Source of the DNA: Lysobacterales bacterium
GTDB lineage: Bacteria; Pseudomonadota; Gammaproteobacteria; Xanthomonadales; SZUA-36
Direction: 5' to 3'
Length of the DNA stretch: 30,951 nt
NCBI GenBank assembly: GCA_021648045.1
Contig: JAKITM010000020.1
Span: 1-30,951, forward strand
Shown in pieces: positions 14,946 through 24,029 of the stretch. Every line of letters begins with the position of its first letter. The first letter of the stretch is position 1. The translations under genes were made by a program, and so were the position numbers. Below the pieces are notes generated by a model. That model was not told the origin of the DNA. It did not search any database and was given only the letters and a program-made list of their open reading frames with translations.

Positions 14946-17192
14946 ATGCGTGATTCCATTTTCGGTAAGATCAGTAAAAGCAGTTTAATATTGCTGGCAA
15001 CAGCTCTGTCAGGCGCGGTTAATGCTGAGATTATATTTGCTGCAGACACTGCCCCTAACCCAACCACAGCAGCAGTTACTCTGGTTCCGTTCGATAGTAT
15101 CGGCAGGCTTAAACCACAGAATACAATCAGGACACTAAGCTCTAACTCAATCTTTACCGATGGTTTTGAAACGCTAGCGCCTGGAAACATACCCCCAATA
15201 GCAGATGCCGGCCCAGACCGAATCCTGTTGGAGGGCACTCAAGGCCAGCTTAATGCTAACAACAGTAGTGACCCAGATGGCACTATTAGCCAGTACCAGT
15301 GGCAGCAACTATCTGGCCCTACTGTCGGCTTTCCCGATCCTACTTACGGTATAAACTCTCGCACACCTACTCTGCATCTGCCGCCTGTGGATGCTGATAC
15401 CGATGCCGTCATGCGCCTGACTGTTACCGATAATGATGGTGCCACAGCCAGCGATGAGGTCACGATTACCATTCTTGAATACATTCCTCCAATAGTCTTT
15501 GCGGGTACAGATCAGGTGGTGGCTCGTGGAGACAGCGTGATCCTCAGGGGTGTTGTGAGCGGGCTTCAGTCAGGAAATTTTCTGGAGACACGCTTTCAGT
15601 GGCAACAACTTGAGGGAACCCCGGCGATTATTCGCTATGGTCAGTACCACCGCCACATAGAGGTTACACCTGTGCAAGCCGGTGAAATCCTGGTCTTTGA
15701 AGTTACTATTACAGATTGGTTTGGGAGTAGCTCTACTGATACTGTAATACTTACCATTGTCGAACCAGGCAGTGGTGATAGCCTGCCACCTATCGCCAAT
15801 GCGGGTGTTGATCATGTGTCGCTGGCACCTCGAATGTTACACCTAGATGCAAGTGCCAGTTATGACCCAGATGGCAGCATAGTTGAATATTTCTGGGAAG
15901 CAATTTCCAGCCCTAGAACTCAAAGAGATATCAGCAGCCCTAATCCTCTGCATCACGATAATTTTATCCCTGATGGCGTTTATCGATTCCGGCTTACCAT
16001 CACCGACAATACCGGGGCCACGGCATCAGATGAGGTAACTGTCACAGTCCCCGACAGGCCTCAAAATGGCAATCAACCACCTGTGGTGGACTCCGGCACT
16101 TCATACGATCGCCCTGTTTTGTACTTCAACATGGATGATGAATATGGTCTCAATGGCACGGCATCAGATCCCGATGGCAGTATTGTTAGTACCCAGTGGT
16201 ACCAGGTTTCAGGCCCTGTTGCTACAGCCTTATTAGATAGTGACCAATTAAATGCCCGGTTTGTGTTTGCACCCTATAAAGGGCTTGCAGATGGCAGAAT
16301 CAGGAAGCACGAGCATATATTCTTGCTAGTTGCAACAGACGATCAAGGTGCCAGTACTGCTGATAGAAACCTCAGATACATAACTTATATAAACTCCAGT
16401 CCCCAAGTAGTTTTTGACAGAGAAAACATACTCATGCTCGAAGGAACAAGCAATCAGCTTAGTGGCATATATAGCTATGACCCTGACAGCTTTATTGACC
16501 AACACCAGTGGCAGCAATATTACGGGCCAGCCGTTACATTTTCAGATTCAACTACGCTCACCCCGATGATTACTTTGCCACAAGTTGCAGGGCTTACAGG
16601 GATAGGGCTTAAATTAACGGTAACTGATAGGGACGGTCTTAGCAAAACTCGATCTACCAATCTCTGGATGGTCTCACGCACCCATCAAGCGCAAAATTTG
16701 GACACCGGTGAAGACTTGCTAGCCTCACCAGGAGAAGTGGTCAGCCTGAACGCAGAGTATTTATCAACCAATTTACCGACTGGACTATACCGGTGGGTAC
16801 AGTTAACCGGTCCAGCTATCAGTATTGAAGACCAAGCCGCCTGGAACACTACCTTTATTGCACCTGAGGTTAGCCAGATAACTGAAATTGTACTCGCCTT
16901 TGTGCGGATAGCTTATCCGTTTGGTGTACAGACAATTCTAGATGCCGACCCTATTAGTATAACCATAACCCCTGGCCTCCCCCCAATAGCCAATGCCGGC
17001 CCAGCCCAAACCCTGATGGAGCTCACCCAAGGCCAGCTTGATGGTAGCGGCAGTAGCGACCCCGATGGCACTATTAGCCAATATCAATGGCAACAGACCC
17101 AAGGGCCGCTAGCCTCTATTGAAAATCCCAGTGCCGCGCTCACCAATATCATCACCCCCTGCAGTTGGTGTCGATACCGTACTCACCTTTGA
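14946..17192 (+). CDS. Secreted multi-PKD-domain protein, N-terminal part (frameshifted)
   Basis: From 14946 the product has a signal peptide (about residues 1-24, SLILLATALSGAVNA) and a short stretch with SIFTDGFE near residue 70. About seven PKD/Ig-like repeats of 90-100 residues follow, each starting PPIA-x-AGP-like and carrying DPDGTI...YQWQQ and LTVTDN-x-GA motifs. Such proteins are exported, with beta-sandwich repeats serving in adhesion or as spacers for enzymes. The frame ends at 17192 with a nonsense tail (ITPCSWCRY) after a five-C tract at 17155-17159. Removing one C restores the reading IITPAVGVDTVLTFELTVTDNQG-like PKD sequence and joins it to the frame ending at 18279. The full protein would be about 1,110 residues. 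The first and last PKD repeats share SSDPDGTISQYQWQQ, so domain duplication is likely. Confidence 0.85.
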   Translation: MRDSIFGKISKSSLILLATALSGAVNAEIIFAADTAPNPTTAAVTLVPFDSIGRLKPQNTIRTLSSNSIFTDGFETLAPGNIPPIADAGPDRILLEGTQGQLNANNSSDPDGTISQYQWQQLSGPTVGFPDPTYGINSRTPTLHLPPVDADTDAVMRLTVTDNDGATASDEVTITILEYIPPIVFAGTDQVVARGDSVILRGVVSGLQSGNFLETRFQWQQLEGTPAIIRYGQYHRHIEVTPVQAGEILVFEVTITDWFGSSSTDTVILTIVEPGSGDSLPPIANAGVDHVSLAPRMLHLDASASYDPDGSIVEYFWEAISSPRTQRDISSPNPLHHDNFIPDGVYRFRLTITDNTGATASDEVTVTVPDRPQNGNQPPVVDSGTSYDRPVLYFNMDDEYGLNGTASDPDGSIVSTQWYQVSGPVATALLDSDQLNARFVFAPYKGLADGRIRKHEHIFLLVATDDQGASTADRNLRYITYINSSPQVVFDRENILMLEGTSNQLSGIYSYDPDSFIDQHQWQQYYGPAVTFSDSTTLTPMITLPQVAGLTGIGLKLTVTDRDGLSKTRSTNLWMVSRTHQAQNLDTGEDLLASPGEVVSLNAEYLSTNLPTGLYRWVQLTGPAISIEDQAAWNTTFIAPEVSQITEIVLAFVRIAYPFGVQTILDADPISITITPGLPPIANAGPAQTLMELTQGQLDGSGSSDPDGTISQYQWQQTQGPLASIENPSAALTNIITPCSWCRYRTHL

Positions 17193-18279
17193 GCTAACGG
17201 TAACCGATAACCAGGGGCTGAGCAGCACGGCCTCAACCACAGTCACTGTACAACCCGATATTACCGATGGCGATATTGACGGTGACGGCATCGCTGATGA
17301 GAACGACCTGTTTCCAAATGATGGTGATGAAGCCTACGATTTTGATGGTGATGGCATAGGTGATAATGCCGATACCGATAGAGATGGCGATGGTATCGAC
17401 AACGACAGCGACTGGTATCCCAATGATCCCAGCCTGAATGCAGCCCCAGTGCTTACCATTACCTCACCACTGGCAGGAGCAACTCACAATAGCGGCAGGT
17501 TGCGGGTAACCGGCACCCTTAGCGCAGCCCCCAATACCGGTATTACCGTTAATGGTATTGTCGCCCGCCTAGGCGGTACGCCGTATGGCAGCGAATTTGC
17601 AGTAATGGTGCCGCTTGAGCCGGGCAGCCAAGATATTACCGTAACCGCCACATTACTGAGTAGAAAACAAGTGAGCCAAACGGTAAATGTTACCGCTGGC
17701 ACACAACAACAGTTCCTTGCCTACGCCTACCCGGATCATGCATTTTCCACCGCAACTGTGGAATTTAACCTCGTTGACCTAAACCAAACCGGCATCCAGC
17801 GTATTGATGTGGATTTTGACGGTGACGGTAGTATTGATCAAGTTATCGATAATGGCTTTGCACAAACCATCAGTTACGACTACAGCCAGGCCGGAATATA
17901 CCTGCCCGTTATCACCGTTGTAGATACCGACAACATAAGTCACCGCAATGATCTAGTCGTGGGAATCGAATCCGAAGCCCAACTTAACCTACTGCTACAG
18001 CAAGTATGGAACGGAATGAATGCCGCGCTGGTATCGGCTAATCTGGGCTTGGCCAAAGAGCATCTGCTGGCTGACGATGAGGGCTATGGCCTGATGTTTT
18101 ACCTGCTATTGCCACATATGTCTGAGATCATCGCCAGCTATTCATCGTTCCAGTCAGTTGCAATCGAATTGGACTACGGCGAGTACCTGCTTAATCGAGA
18201 TATTGATGGTATCAACCGGGCATTCTTTATTTACCTCGCGCCAGATAATGATGCTGTTTGGCGAATCAGGAGTATGTAA
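17119..18279 (+). CDS. PKD protein, C-terminal part after the frameshift
   Basis: Continuation of the gene at 14946 in another frame. Homologous sequence starts right after the C-tract (PAVGVDTVLTFELTVTDNQG), so the nominal TTG start at 17119 is unlikely to be used. After the end of the last PKD repeat comes a calcium-binding thrombospondin type-3-like stretch with many D-x-D-x-D-G loops (DGDIDGDGIADENDLFPND, DRDGDGIDNDSD). An Ig-like domain follows (LTITSPLAGATHNSGRLRV), then another DFDGDGSID loop and a roughly 100-residue mixed helical end with no recognised family. There is no membrane anchor or sorting signal at the C terminus. It ends two bases before the next gene, so the downstream genes are probably co-transcribed. 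Confidence 0.75.
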   Translation: MKIPVPRSPISSPPAVGVDTVLTFELTVTDNQGLSSTASTTVTVQPDITDGDIDGDGIADENDLFPNDGDEAYDFDGDGIGDNADTDRDGDGIDNDSDWYPNDPSLNAAPVLTITSPLAGATHNSGRLRVTGTLSAAPNTGITVNGIVARLGGTPYGSEFAVMVPLEPGSQDITVTATLLSRKQVSQTVNVTAGTQQQFLAYAYPDHAFSTATVEFNLVDLNQTGIQRIDVDFDGDGSIDQVIDNGFAQTISYDYSQAGIYLPVITVVDTDNISHRNDLVVGIESEAQLNLLLQQVWNGMNAALVSANLGLAKEHLLADDEGYGLMFYLLLPHMSEIIASYSSFQSVAIELDYGEYLLNRDIDGINRAFFIYLAPDNDAVWRIRSM

Positions 18280-18281
18280 TT

Positions 18282-19187
18282 ATGCTTTCTCAGTATATAG
18301 CTATGCTTTTTGATACACAGGTTTATATTGTCGGCAATATTATCAGTTTTGTGCTGAATTGGGCACTGATCTTGCTAGCCACTTACTTCATTCTATTTGC
18401 CTTAGCTAGGATTACCCGTTGGGCATTGATACCGAAACGCAAGTGGCTTTGGGCGGTGCTGGTGGCCAGCATCTGGATTACATATCCCTGGTTCAATATT
18501 GTTGAGGAAATTAGCGGCAGGGTTGTTGATGAAACCGGCCAGCCCATAGAAGGCGTGTTGGTTACTGCCATATGGCTAGCACATTTACGGAGGCTTAAAA
18601 GTGGTTTCCTGGAGGGCAAGGATCTTCGGGCTTCTAAGCTTGCGAATGCAATGGAGTCGGTGACTGATACGGATGGCCGTTATCATTTTCCCGGGTTTTT
18701 TTATGTTTCACCATTATTGTGGAGGATGAAGAAGGACGAGCCCGATATGGGGTTTTACAAGAAGGGGTTAGGTACCGACTACAGTTTGACCAATTTCCCC
18801 AAAGACAAGGCTCTTTTTAAAACGGACCTTTTACGAAAGTCTAAATTCAATAATATCGATGTGGTAATGGTAAAGGTAGATGCGAAAACTCAGCAAACTA
18901 GTGATGAGAACCAAGCCTTGGAGAAATTTGTTTGGCACACATTATACGATTTCAATTGTTCGTGGACAAATATTCCTGGCGCGCTTGTTTATTACTACCA
19001 GTTTGCCGTGCAGGATATATATGAAGTTGCAAATATACCGAAAGCTAAAGTAAAGATTTTTGAAGACCAGGTAAGCCTTTTTGGATCTGGATCTCCATAT
19101 TCCAGAAGTATGAAAGAGTGCGGTGTGGATATTGGTTTTTTTAAAGGATTGAGTGAATGGAATATAAAAATCTTACCAGAGAAATAG
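18282..19187 (+). CDS. Two-helix membrane protein with carboxypeptidase-regulatory-like domain, paralog 1
   Basis: A 301-residue product of unknown function. AGGAG at 18268-18272 sits nine bases before the ATG. Two N-terminal hydrophobic helices (about 13-42 and 52-70) are separated by a basic loop (IPKRKW), which predicts both ends outside the cytoplasm. A CarboxypepD_reg-like beta-sandwich follows directly (EISGRVVDETGQPIEGVLVTA, later DTDGRYHFPGFFYVSP). Two cysteines conserved in all three paralogs (FNCSWTNIP and KECGVD) could form a disulfide in the periplasm. It is the most divergent paralog: its middle differs from the other two. It overlaps the next, truncated PLC-like ORF by 31 bases. 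A role as dedicated chaperone or as protective (immunity) partner of the PLC-like protein is inferred only from the pairing. Confidence 0.8.
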   Translation: MLSQYIAMLFDTQVYIVGNIISFVLNWALILLATYFILFALARITRWALIPKRKWLWAVLVASIWITYPWFNIVEEISGRVVDETGQPIEGVLVTAIWLAHLRRLKSGFLEGKDLRASKLANAMESVTDTDGRYHFPGFFYVSPLLWRMKKDEPDMGFYKKGLGTDYSLTNFPKDKALFKTDLLRKSKFNNIDVVMVKVDAKTQQTSDENQALEKFVWHTLYDFNCSWTNIPGALVYYYQFAVQDIYEVANIPKAKVKIFEDQVSLFGSGSPYSRSMKECGVDIGFFKGLSEWNIKILPEK

Positions 19188-19432
19188 CGTTGTTTGCGGC
19201 AGTAAAACTGCTTGCAGAAGGATTGGCTTATGAGTCACTTGCTCATAAGGGAATATTTATGTTTACATTAAATACATCTGTACGGTTGCGTAATTTTGGC
19301 CAGGGTATTGCTGAATGTGCTAACGCTAATTTTGTTAGTCATGATACTAATTTCAGAGCCAATAGCCGGAACTTCGATAATCAAACTAATTTACCTCACT
19401 TTCACATTCAGAGTACGCAGTTATGGACATAG
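19157..19432 (+). pseudogene. Truncated PLC/P1-nuclease-like gene, unit 1
   Basis: A 91-codon remnant. The start (MEYKNL...) matches the beginning of the copies at 20229 and 21748 in position and partly in sequence. After about 45 residues it jumps to GIAECANANFVSHDTNFRAN, which corresponds to GIAEFTNANFVSHDTNFRVN about 300 residues into the unit 3 protein. Everything between, including the zinc-binding segment, is gone. It ends LPHFHIQSTQLWT with its stop overlapping the ATG of the next membrane-protein gene, the same junction as in unit 2. AGGA eight bases before the ATG is kept. It is probably non-functional as an enzyme. Confidence 0.75.
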
Positions 19433-20250
19433 ACCCACCCGGTATCTTTACTGTAGTTGTTTATTTTTTGTTGGTTTGGGTACTGCCCTTATTGGTTGGC
19501 AGACTCTTGGTGTTTTTAATAACAAGAAATTCTGGCTGGAGGCCAACAAAGAAGCGTAAATGGCTTTGGGCAGCACTGCTGGCAGTCATATGGGCTACTT
19601 ACCCCTGGTTTGTTGTTGTCGAGGATATCAATGGCAGGGTTGTTGATGTAAATGGCCAACCGCTTGAGGGTGTGCTGGTTACCGCCAAGTGGTCAGAGCT
19701 TTACCGGATACCCAGAATTGGTTTGCATGACTACGATTACCTAGTCACGGACCTTATCAATGCAATGGAATCGGTAACGGACGCGGACGGGCGTTATCAT
19801 TTTCCTGGGTTTTTTTATGTTTCACCAATATTGCGGAGGATGTCGCGGGGATCACCAGATGTGGGGTTCTACAAAGAGGGGCTGCGTGCCGATTACAATG
19901 TGACTGTTTACCCCAAAAACAGCGTGTCATTTGAAATTGATCTTTTACGCGACTCGGTATTGAATGATATTAGTGTGGTGATGGTTGAGATGGATACTGA
20001 TTACCAGCGGAGGGGGTCTAGCGGAGTCTTGTGGGGGTTTATTAAATATGTTCTACGCGATGATAGCTGCTTGTGGGCAAATATTCCGAATGCTTTTGTT
20101 TATGAGTATAAGTCATCTAAAAATGGTGTTCGGATTGCTGGTGACCTGGTGAAGCTTAGCATTATAGACGAGCCAAAAAGCATGAAGCAGTGCGGCGTTG
20201 ATTTGAGTTATTTTGAGGGACTAAACGAATGGAATATCAGATTCGAATAA
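19423..20250 (+). CDS. Two-helix membrane protein with carboxypeptidase-regulatory-like domain, paralog 2
   Basis: A 275-residue paralog of 18282-19187, closest to the one at 20939. Helix 1 spans about residues 9-36 (VVVYFLLVWVLPLLVGRLLV), then comes a basic loop (RPTKKRKW), helix 2 at about 48-66, and the domain INGRVVDVNGQPLEGVLVTA. DADGRYHFPGFFYVSP and the two conserved cysteines (DDSCLWANIP, MKQCGVD) follow. No Shine-Dalgarno precedes the ATG; the stop of the upstream remnant overlaps it by ten bases, so translation probably depends on re-initiation. Its own end overlaps the next PLC-like ORF by 22 bases. The frame is intact although its partner gene is broken, which hints that it is under selection by itself. 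Confidence 0.8.
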   Translation: MDIDPPGIFTVVVYFLLVWVLPLLVGRLLVFLITRNSGWRPTKKRKWLWAALLAVIWATYPWFVVVEDINGRVVDVNGQPLEGVLVTAKWSELYRIPRIGLHDYDYLVTDLINAMESVTDADGRYHFPGFFYVSPILRRMSRGSPDVGFYKEGLRADYNVTVYPKNSVSFEIDLLRDSVLNDISVVMVEMDTDYQRRGSSGVLWGFIKYVLRDDSCLWANIPNAFVYEYKSSKNGVRIAGDLVKLSIIDEPKSMKQCGVDLSYFEGLNEWNIRFE

Positions 20251-20948
20251 GTGTTTTTATGTTTTGTGCAGCAATGGTGATACCCAGTTACGCCTATGAG
20301 ATGCCAACGCATGAAAGGATTTCAGAAGTGGCACTGAAAAACTCGGTGCTGTTTGATCCCGATGGAGTTCTCAAGGAGCTAGGTATAGTCGTGCCAAACG
20401 ATATAAAGGATGGTGAGAAAGATGATTCAGTAGAAGGAAACGAACGCTTTCGCGATTTCTATTTTGATAAAAACACAAACAACCAACGCAATGTAATCGG
20501 CCATGTGCGCCTGGGTTCAAGTTATGAGGATAAGAAAATGTATAGGTGGGCTTGCGCGCATTTCTTTGACCCGGTTAATGACCAGCCTTTGGACAGCAAT
20601 TTTTGTGTTGATGGGGTAGGTGGAGCCATTACCGGTAATTTCAATTACCGTTCCCCCAACTGGGCGCTGTATGGTGTAGACGCTAACGGGAATAGTATGG
20701 CCGAGCGGGAAGATGCCTTAATCCGCGATGGTGTTTCGCGCTTTCGCTCAGCACTGAGTTCTGCGGATAAAACCACCCGCGAAGAGTATTTTGGTAGCCT
20801 GTTTCGCACTCTTGGCCAGGTTATCGCAAAGCAGGATGCTGCCGGTTTTGTAAGCCACGATACTGATTCTAACGCCACTAGCCGGGGCCACGGTAGTCAA
20901 GTTCGCTTATTTACTTTTTCTATTCAGAGCATACAGTTATGGATATAG
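20229..20948 (+). pseudogene. Truncated PLC/P1-nuclease-like gene, unit 2
   Basis: A 239-codon ORF. It keeps the signal peptide (ISVFMFCAAMVIPSYA-YE), the N-terminal MPTHERISE segment and about 200 residues very similar to the unit 3 protein. It breaks off at FRTLGQ, exactly before the HHIQDMTQPEH zinc-binding segment, and resumes at GFVSHDT. It then ends FSIQSIQLWI with the stop overlapping the ATG of the next membrane gene. About 80 residues with several metal ligands are missing, so catalysis is unlikely. The frame is still open and GAGGG lies eight bases before the ATG, so a truncated exported protein may be made. Positions 20454-20626 are identical to 21979-22151. Confidence 0.75.
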
Positions 20949-21769
20949 ACCCAATTGCCATTCTTACCGTAATCATTTATTTTTCATTGGTTTGGGTGCT
21001 GCCCTTGCTGGCTGCCCGTCTTCTAATAGCGGTAATTATAAGAAATTCCAAATGGAATCCCACAAAAAAGCGTAAATGGCTCTGGGCAGTACTGTTGGCC
21101 AGTATTTGGGCTACTTACCCCTGGTTTGTCATTGTTGAGGATATTAATGGCAGGGTGGTTGATGTAAACGGGCAACCGATTGAGGGTGTGTTGGTGACTA
21201 CCCAATGGTCAAATTATTTCCGCATACCCCGCATTGGTCTGCATAACTACGATTACCGGACCACCGGTCTTATTAATGCAATGGAAGCGGTGACCGATGC
21301 GGAAGGGCGTTATCATTTTCCTGGGTTTTTTCATGTTTTGCCGCTACTGCAGAAACTGCGAGGACCGAGTGCGCAGTTTTACAAAGAGGAACTACGGGCT
21401 GATTACAATGTGACCGTTTTCCCTAAAAACAGAGGCTCATTTAAACCGTATATTTTACGCGACCCAGTATTGAATTACATTAGTGTGGTGATGATTGACA
21501 TGGATGCCGATATTCAGCGGAGTGGGTCTAGGGAGGTCTTGTGGGGGTTTATTGAATATGTTCTACGCGATGATAGCTGCCTGTGGATAAATATTCCGAA
21601 TGCAATCGCACTTACATTTAATCGCCGCAACCCCAACCGATATCCGGCTGCGTATATTGATGGCGATAAAGTGTATTTTTTATCTGAAAACCCCAAGGAT
21701 ATGAAGCGGTGCGGTGTTGATTTAAACTATTTTGAGGTATTTGAAGAATGGAACGTAAAATACAAATAA
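20939..21769 (+). CDS. Two-helix membrane protein with carboxypeptidase-regulatory-like domain, paralog 3
   Basis: A 276-residue paralog, nearly the same as paralog 2 over the first 90 residues: two helices around the basic loop NPTKKRKW, then INGRVVDVNGQPIEGVLVTT. The C-terminal half diverges more (FHVLPLLQKLRGPSAQ; NAIALTFNRRNPNRY), but the two cysteines (DDSCLWINIP, MKRCGVD) and the closing EEWN remain. The start overlaps the stop of the unit 2 remnant by ten bases, with no Shine-Dalgarno. It overlaps the intact-looking PLC-like gene by 22 bases, so the pair is probably translationally coupled. Function unknown; chaperone or protective partner are the two readings I would test. Confidence 0.8.
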   Translation: MDIDPIAILTVIIYFSLVWVLPLLAARLLIAVIIRNSKWNPTKKRKWLWAVLLASIWATYPWFVIVEDINGRVVDVNGQPIEGVLVTTQWSNYFRIPRIGLHNYDYRTTGLINAMEAVTDAEGRYHFPGFFHVLPLLQKLRGPSAQFYKEELRADYNVTVFPKNRGSFKPYILRDPVLNYISVVMIDMDADIQRSGSREVLWGFIEYVLRDDSCLWINIPNAIALTFNRRNPNRYPAAYIDGDKVYFLSENPKDMKRCGVDLNYFEVFEEWNVKYK

Positions 21770-24012
21770 GCACATTTATTTTTTGCGCAATAGTGGCAAC
21801 ATACAGTTACGCCTATGAAATGCCAACGCATGAAAGGATTTCAGAGGCGGCATTGAAAAATTCGGTGCTGTTTGAGGCTGATGGGGTTCTCAAGGAGCTT
21901 GGGATAGCAGTTCCGACAGAGACAAAATCGTTCAAAAGAGAAGATGGAACCCCAGCAGAAGGAAACGAACGCTTCCACGATTTCTATTTTGATAAAAACA
22001 CAAACAACCAACGCAATGTAATCGGCCATGTGCGCCTGGGTTCAAGTTATGAGGATAAGAAAATGTATAGGTGGGCTTGCGCGCATTTCTTTGACCCGGT
22101 TAATGACCAGCCTTTGGACAGCAATTTTTGTGTTGATGGGGTAGGTGGAGCAATTACCGGTAATTTCAATTACCGCTCTCCCAACTGGGCGCTGTATGGT
22201 GTAGACGCTAACGGGAATAGTATGGCCGAGCGGGAGGATGCCTTAATCCGCGATGGTGTTTGGCGCTTTCGCTTAGCACTGATTTCTGCGGATAAAACCA
22301 CCCGCGAAGAGTATTTTGGTAGCCTGTTTCGCACTCTTGGCCAGGCCATTCATCATATCCAGGATATGACCCAACCAGAGCATACCCGCAATGATGCGCA
22401 TATTCCCCACTTCACTGGGTACAGTCTCTATGAGAAGTATTCTAATTGTAAGTACACGGTGCTCGATCCAACACAATTTCCAGAATTGAAAGTAAATAAG
22501 GAAGGCGGGCATGAAGGGTCTAAAGGCGCTTGCAAAAACACAAAGCCGGGAGATCTCCCCCAAGAAGATTATAGTGAGCTTTCTTTAAATGAGTTTAATC
22601 ATGCCCGCAAGTTCTGGGAAACTCCTGATCAGGATATTGATAAGGGTATTGGCAAAGGTATTGCTGAGTTTACGAATGCTAACTTTGTTAGTCACGATAC
22701 TAATTTCAGAGTTAACGACTGGGACCCCAGCGTGCCGATAAATACACTGACTTTTACCCATGGGGAATACCCACTACCAGACCCCAATAACGGTGATGCT
22801 GGGATAGACATATCCAGCGCTATGATTGAGGCACCAATTCCAGATGGTCTTGGCAGTGGCCCTGATCAGCCCTTGCGTGGAGAAATCAAGTTTTTTGGGA
22901 CCATGGTTAAAGATGAGTATACCGGAACTACAACACCGAATCCGCGTACAAGCTCCCTTTCTATATTTACCCGTGATCTGGAAAGGTATAATGTTCTCGA
23001 CATAGGTGCAGACAAAAACCCGTATTTTGTAAACATGCGTTTGTTTTCACTCAATAGATTCACTTACGATGCGGCGCATGACTATTTGTTACCCCGCGCC
23101 GCTGCTTACAGCACAGGTTTAATCAATTACTTTTTCCGTGGTCGAATGGAAATTACCAAAGTAGTGTATCCAGACGATGATAAAATCACCATTACGGTGA
23201 AGAATGTTACCGCAGACAAAAATTCGGATAATGCCGCATATAGTTTTTCTGATGGCTTCTTTTGGCTGTATTACGATAACGCTGCTGATAACCGAGTTGC
23301 GTTAATTCCGGATAATTGGGGCGGTGATGTACTGTTGTTCGGCCCCGAGTTATTGGAAAATGAAGATGAACTGAGCATGTCCTTCAAGCTGCCATATATT
23401 GGCGGGTCACTTGATATAGACTTAAAAAAACCTTTTACCCTGATATTTGACGGCAAGATTGGCCATGCGGATATGGAGCGAAGTGGCTGGGAGCTGGGTA
23501 TTGCTGCTACTACTTTCTACATTGAACCACTATTGTCCTTTGACATCAGCCGGTCTAATGGCAATGCGCCAGTACCCAATATTATCGACATCTACGCATC
23601 TTATGATCTTGGGTTGAATTGGGAGCTTGTTTCTGAGACAGGCATACCGGTAGAGTTTAATGATACTACCCTTGACCCTTCTAATCGACTGGGAATTAAT
23701 GCGGTGACCTATATTGGTAATCGGAAGCTACTGGTGTACCCAGATTATCTGGATTACAACAACGGTACACCCGGAAGCAATAGTCTAAGTATAGGATCCT
23801 TACGCTTGAGTAGCTATGGCGCGGAAAATATACTGTCAGGTGTTTCGCTTGACTGGGCTACTGCGCTTGGTGGGGCAGGTAATAATATCTCCGACAATAT
23901 GGCAATATTACGCTCGCTAAGCGCCACCGGGTCACTAGTCTGGCTGCACTCAGAATCAGCAAACCACCACTCACTGATCCACCACCCCGTGTCCGTACCT
24001 TTGAACTATTAA
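21748..24012 (+). CDS. Exported zinc-dependent phospholipase C/P1-nuclease-like protein (frameshifted at its C terminus)
   Basis: The 754-codon frame starts with a signal peptide (residues 1-22, IFCAIVATYSYA-YE). Residues 23 to about 460 form a PLC/S1-P1-nuclease-type domain. H28 in PTHERI, the block IHHIQDMTQPEHTRND (H202, H203, D206, H212, D216) and a later AAHDYLL helix are the expected metal-binding places. Substrate (phospholipid, nucleic acid or other) cannot be decided. A beta-rich region follows, with one Asp-box (SYDLGLNWEL) near residue 630. At 23961-23963 one A appears to be missing from GCAAAACC: restoring it turns ESANHHS into ESAKPPLTDPPPRVRTFELL and joins the frame to 24692, giving about 981 residues. 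This is the only unit of the array that keeps the metal-binding block. Confidence 0.8.
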   Translation: MERKIQISTFIFCAIVATYSYAYEMPTHERISEAALKNSVLFEADGVLKELGIAVPTETKSFKREDGTPAEGNERFHDFYFDKNTNNQRNVIGHVRLGSSYEDKKMYRWACAHFFDPVNDQPLDSNFCVDGVGGAITGNFNYRSPNWALYGVDANGNSMAEREDALIRDGVWRFRLALISADKTTREEYFGSLFRTLGQAIHHIQDMTQPEHTRNDAHIPHFTGYSLYEKYSNCKYTVLDPTQFPELKVNKEGGHEGSKGACKNTKPGDLPQEDYSELSLNEFNHARKFWETPDQDIDKGIGKGIAEFTNANFVSHDTNFRVNDWDPSVPINTLTFTHGEYPLPDPNNGDAGIDISSAMIEAPIPDGLGSGPDQPLRGEIKFFGTMVKDEYTGTTTPNPRTSSLSIFTRDLERYNVLDIGADKNPYFVNMRLFSLNRFTYDAAHDYLLPRAAAYSTGLINYFFRGRMEITKVVYPDDDKITITVKNVTADKNSDNAAYSFSDGFFWLYYDNAADNRVALIPDNWGGDVLLFGPELLENEDELSMSFKLPYIGGSLDIDLKKPFTLIFDGKIGHADMERSGWELGIAATTFYIEPLLSFDISRSNGNAPVPNIIDIYASYDLGLNWELVSETGIPVEFNDTTLDPSNRLGINAVTYIGNRKLLVYPDYLDYNNGTPGSNSLSIGSLRLSSYGAENILSGVSLDWATALGGAGNNISDNMAILRSLSATGSLVWLHSESANHHSLIHHPVSVPLNY

Positions 24013-24029
24013 CAATACCTGATTGGTCA

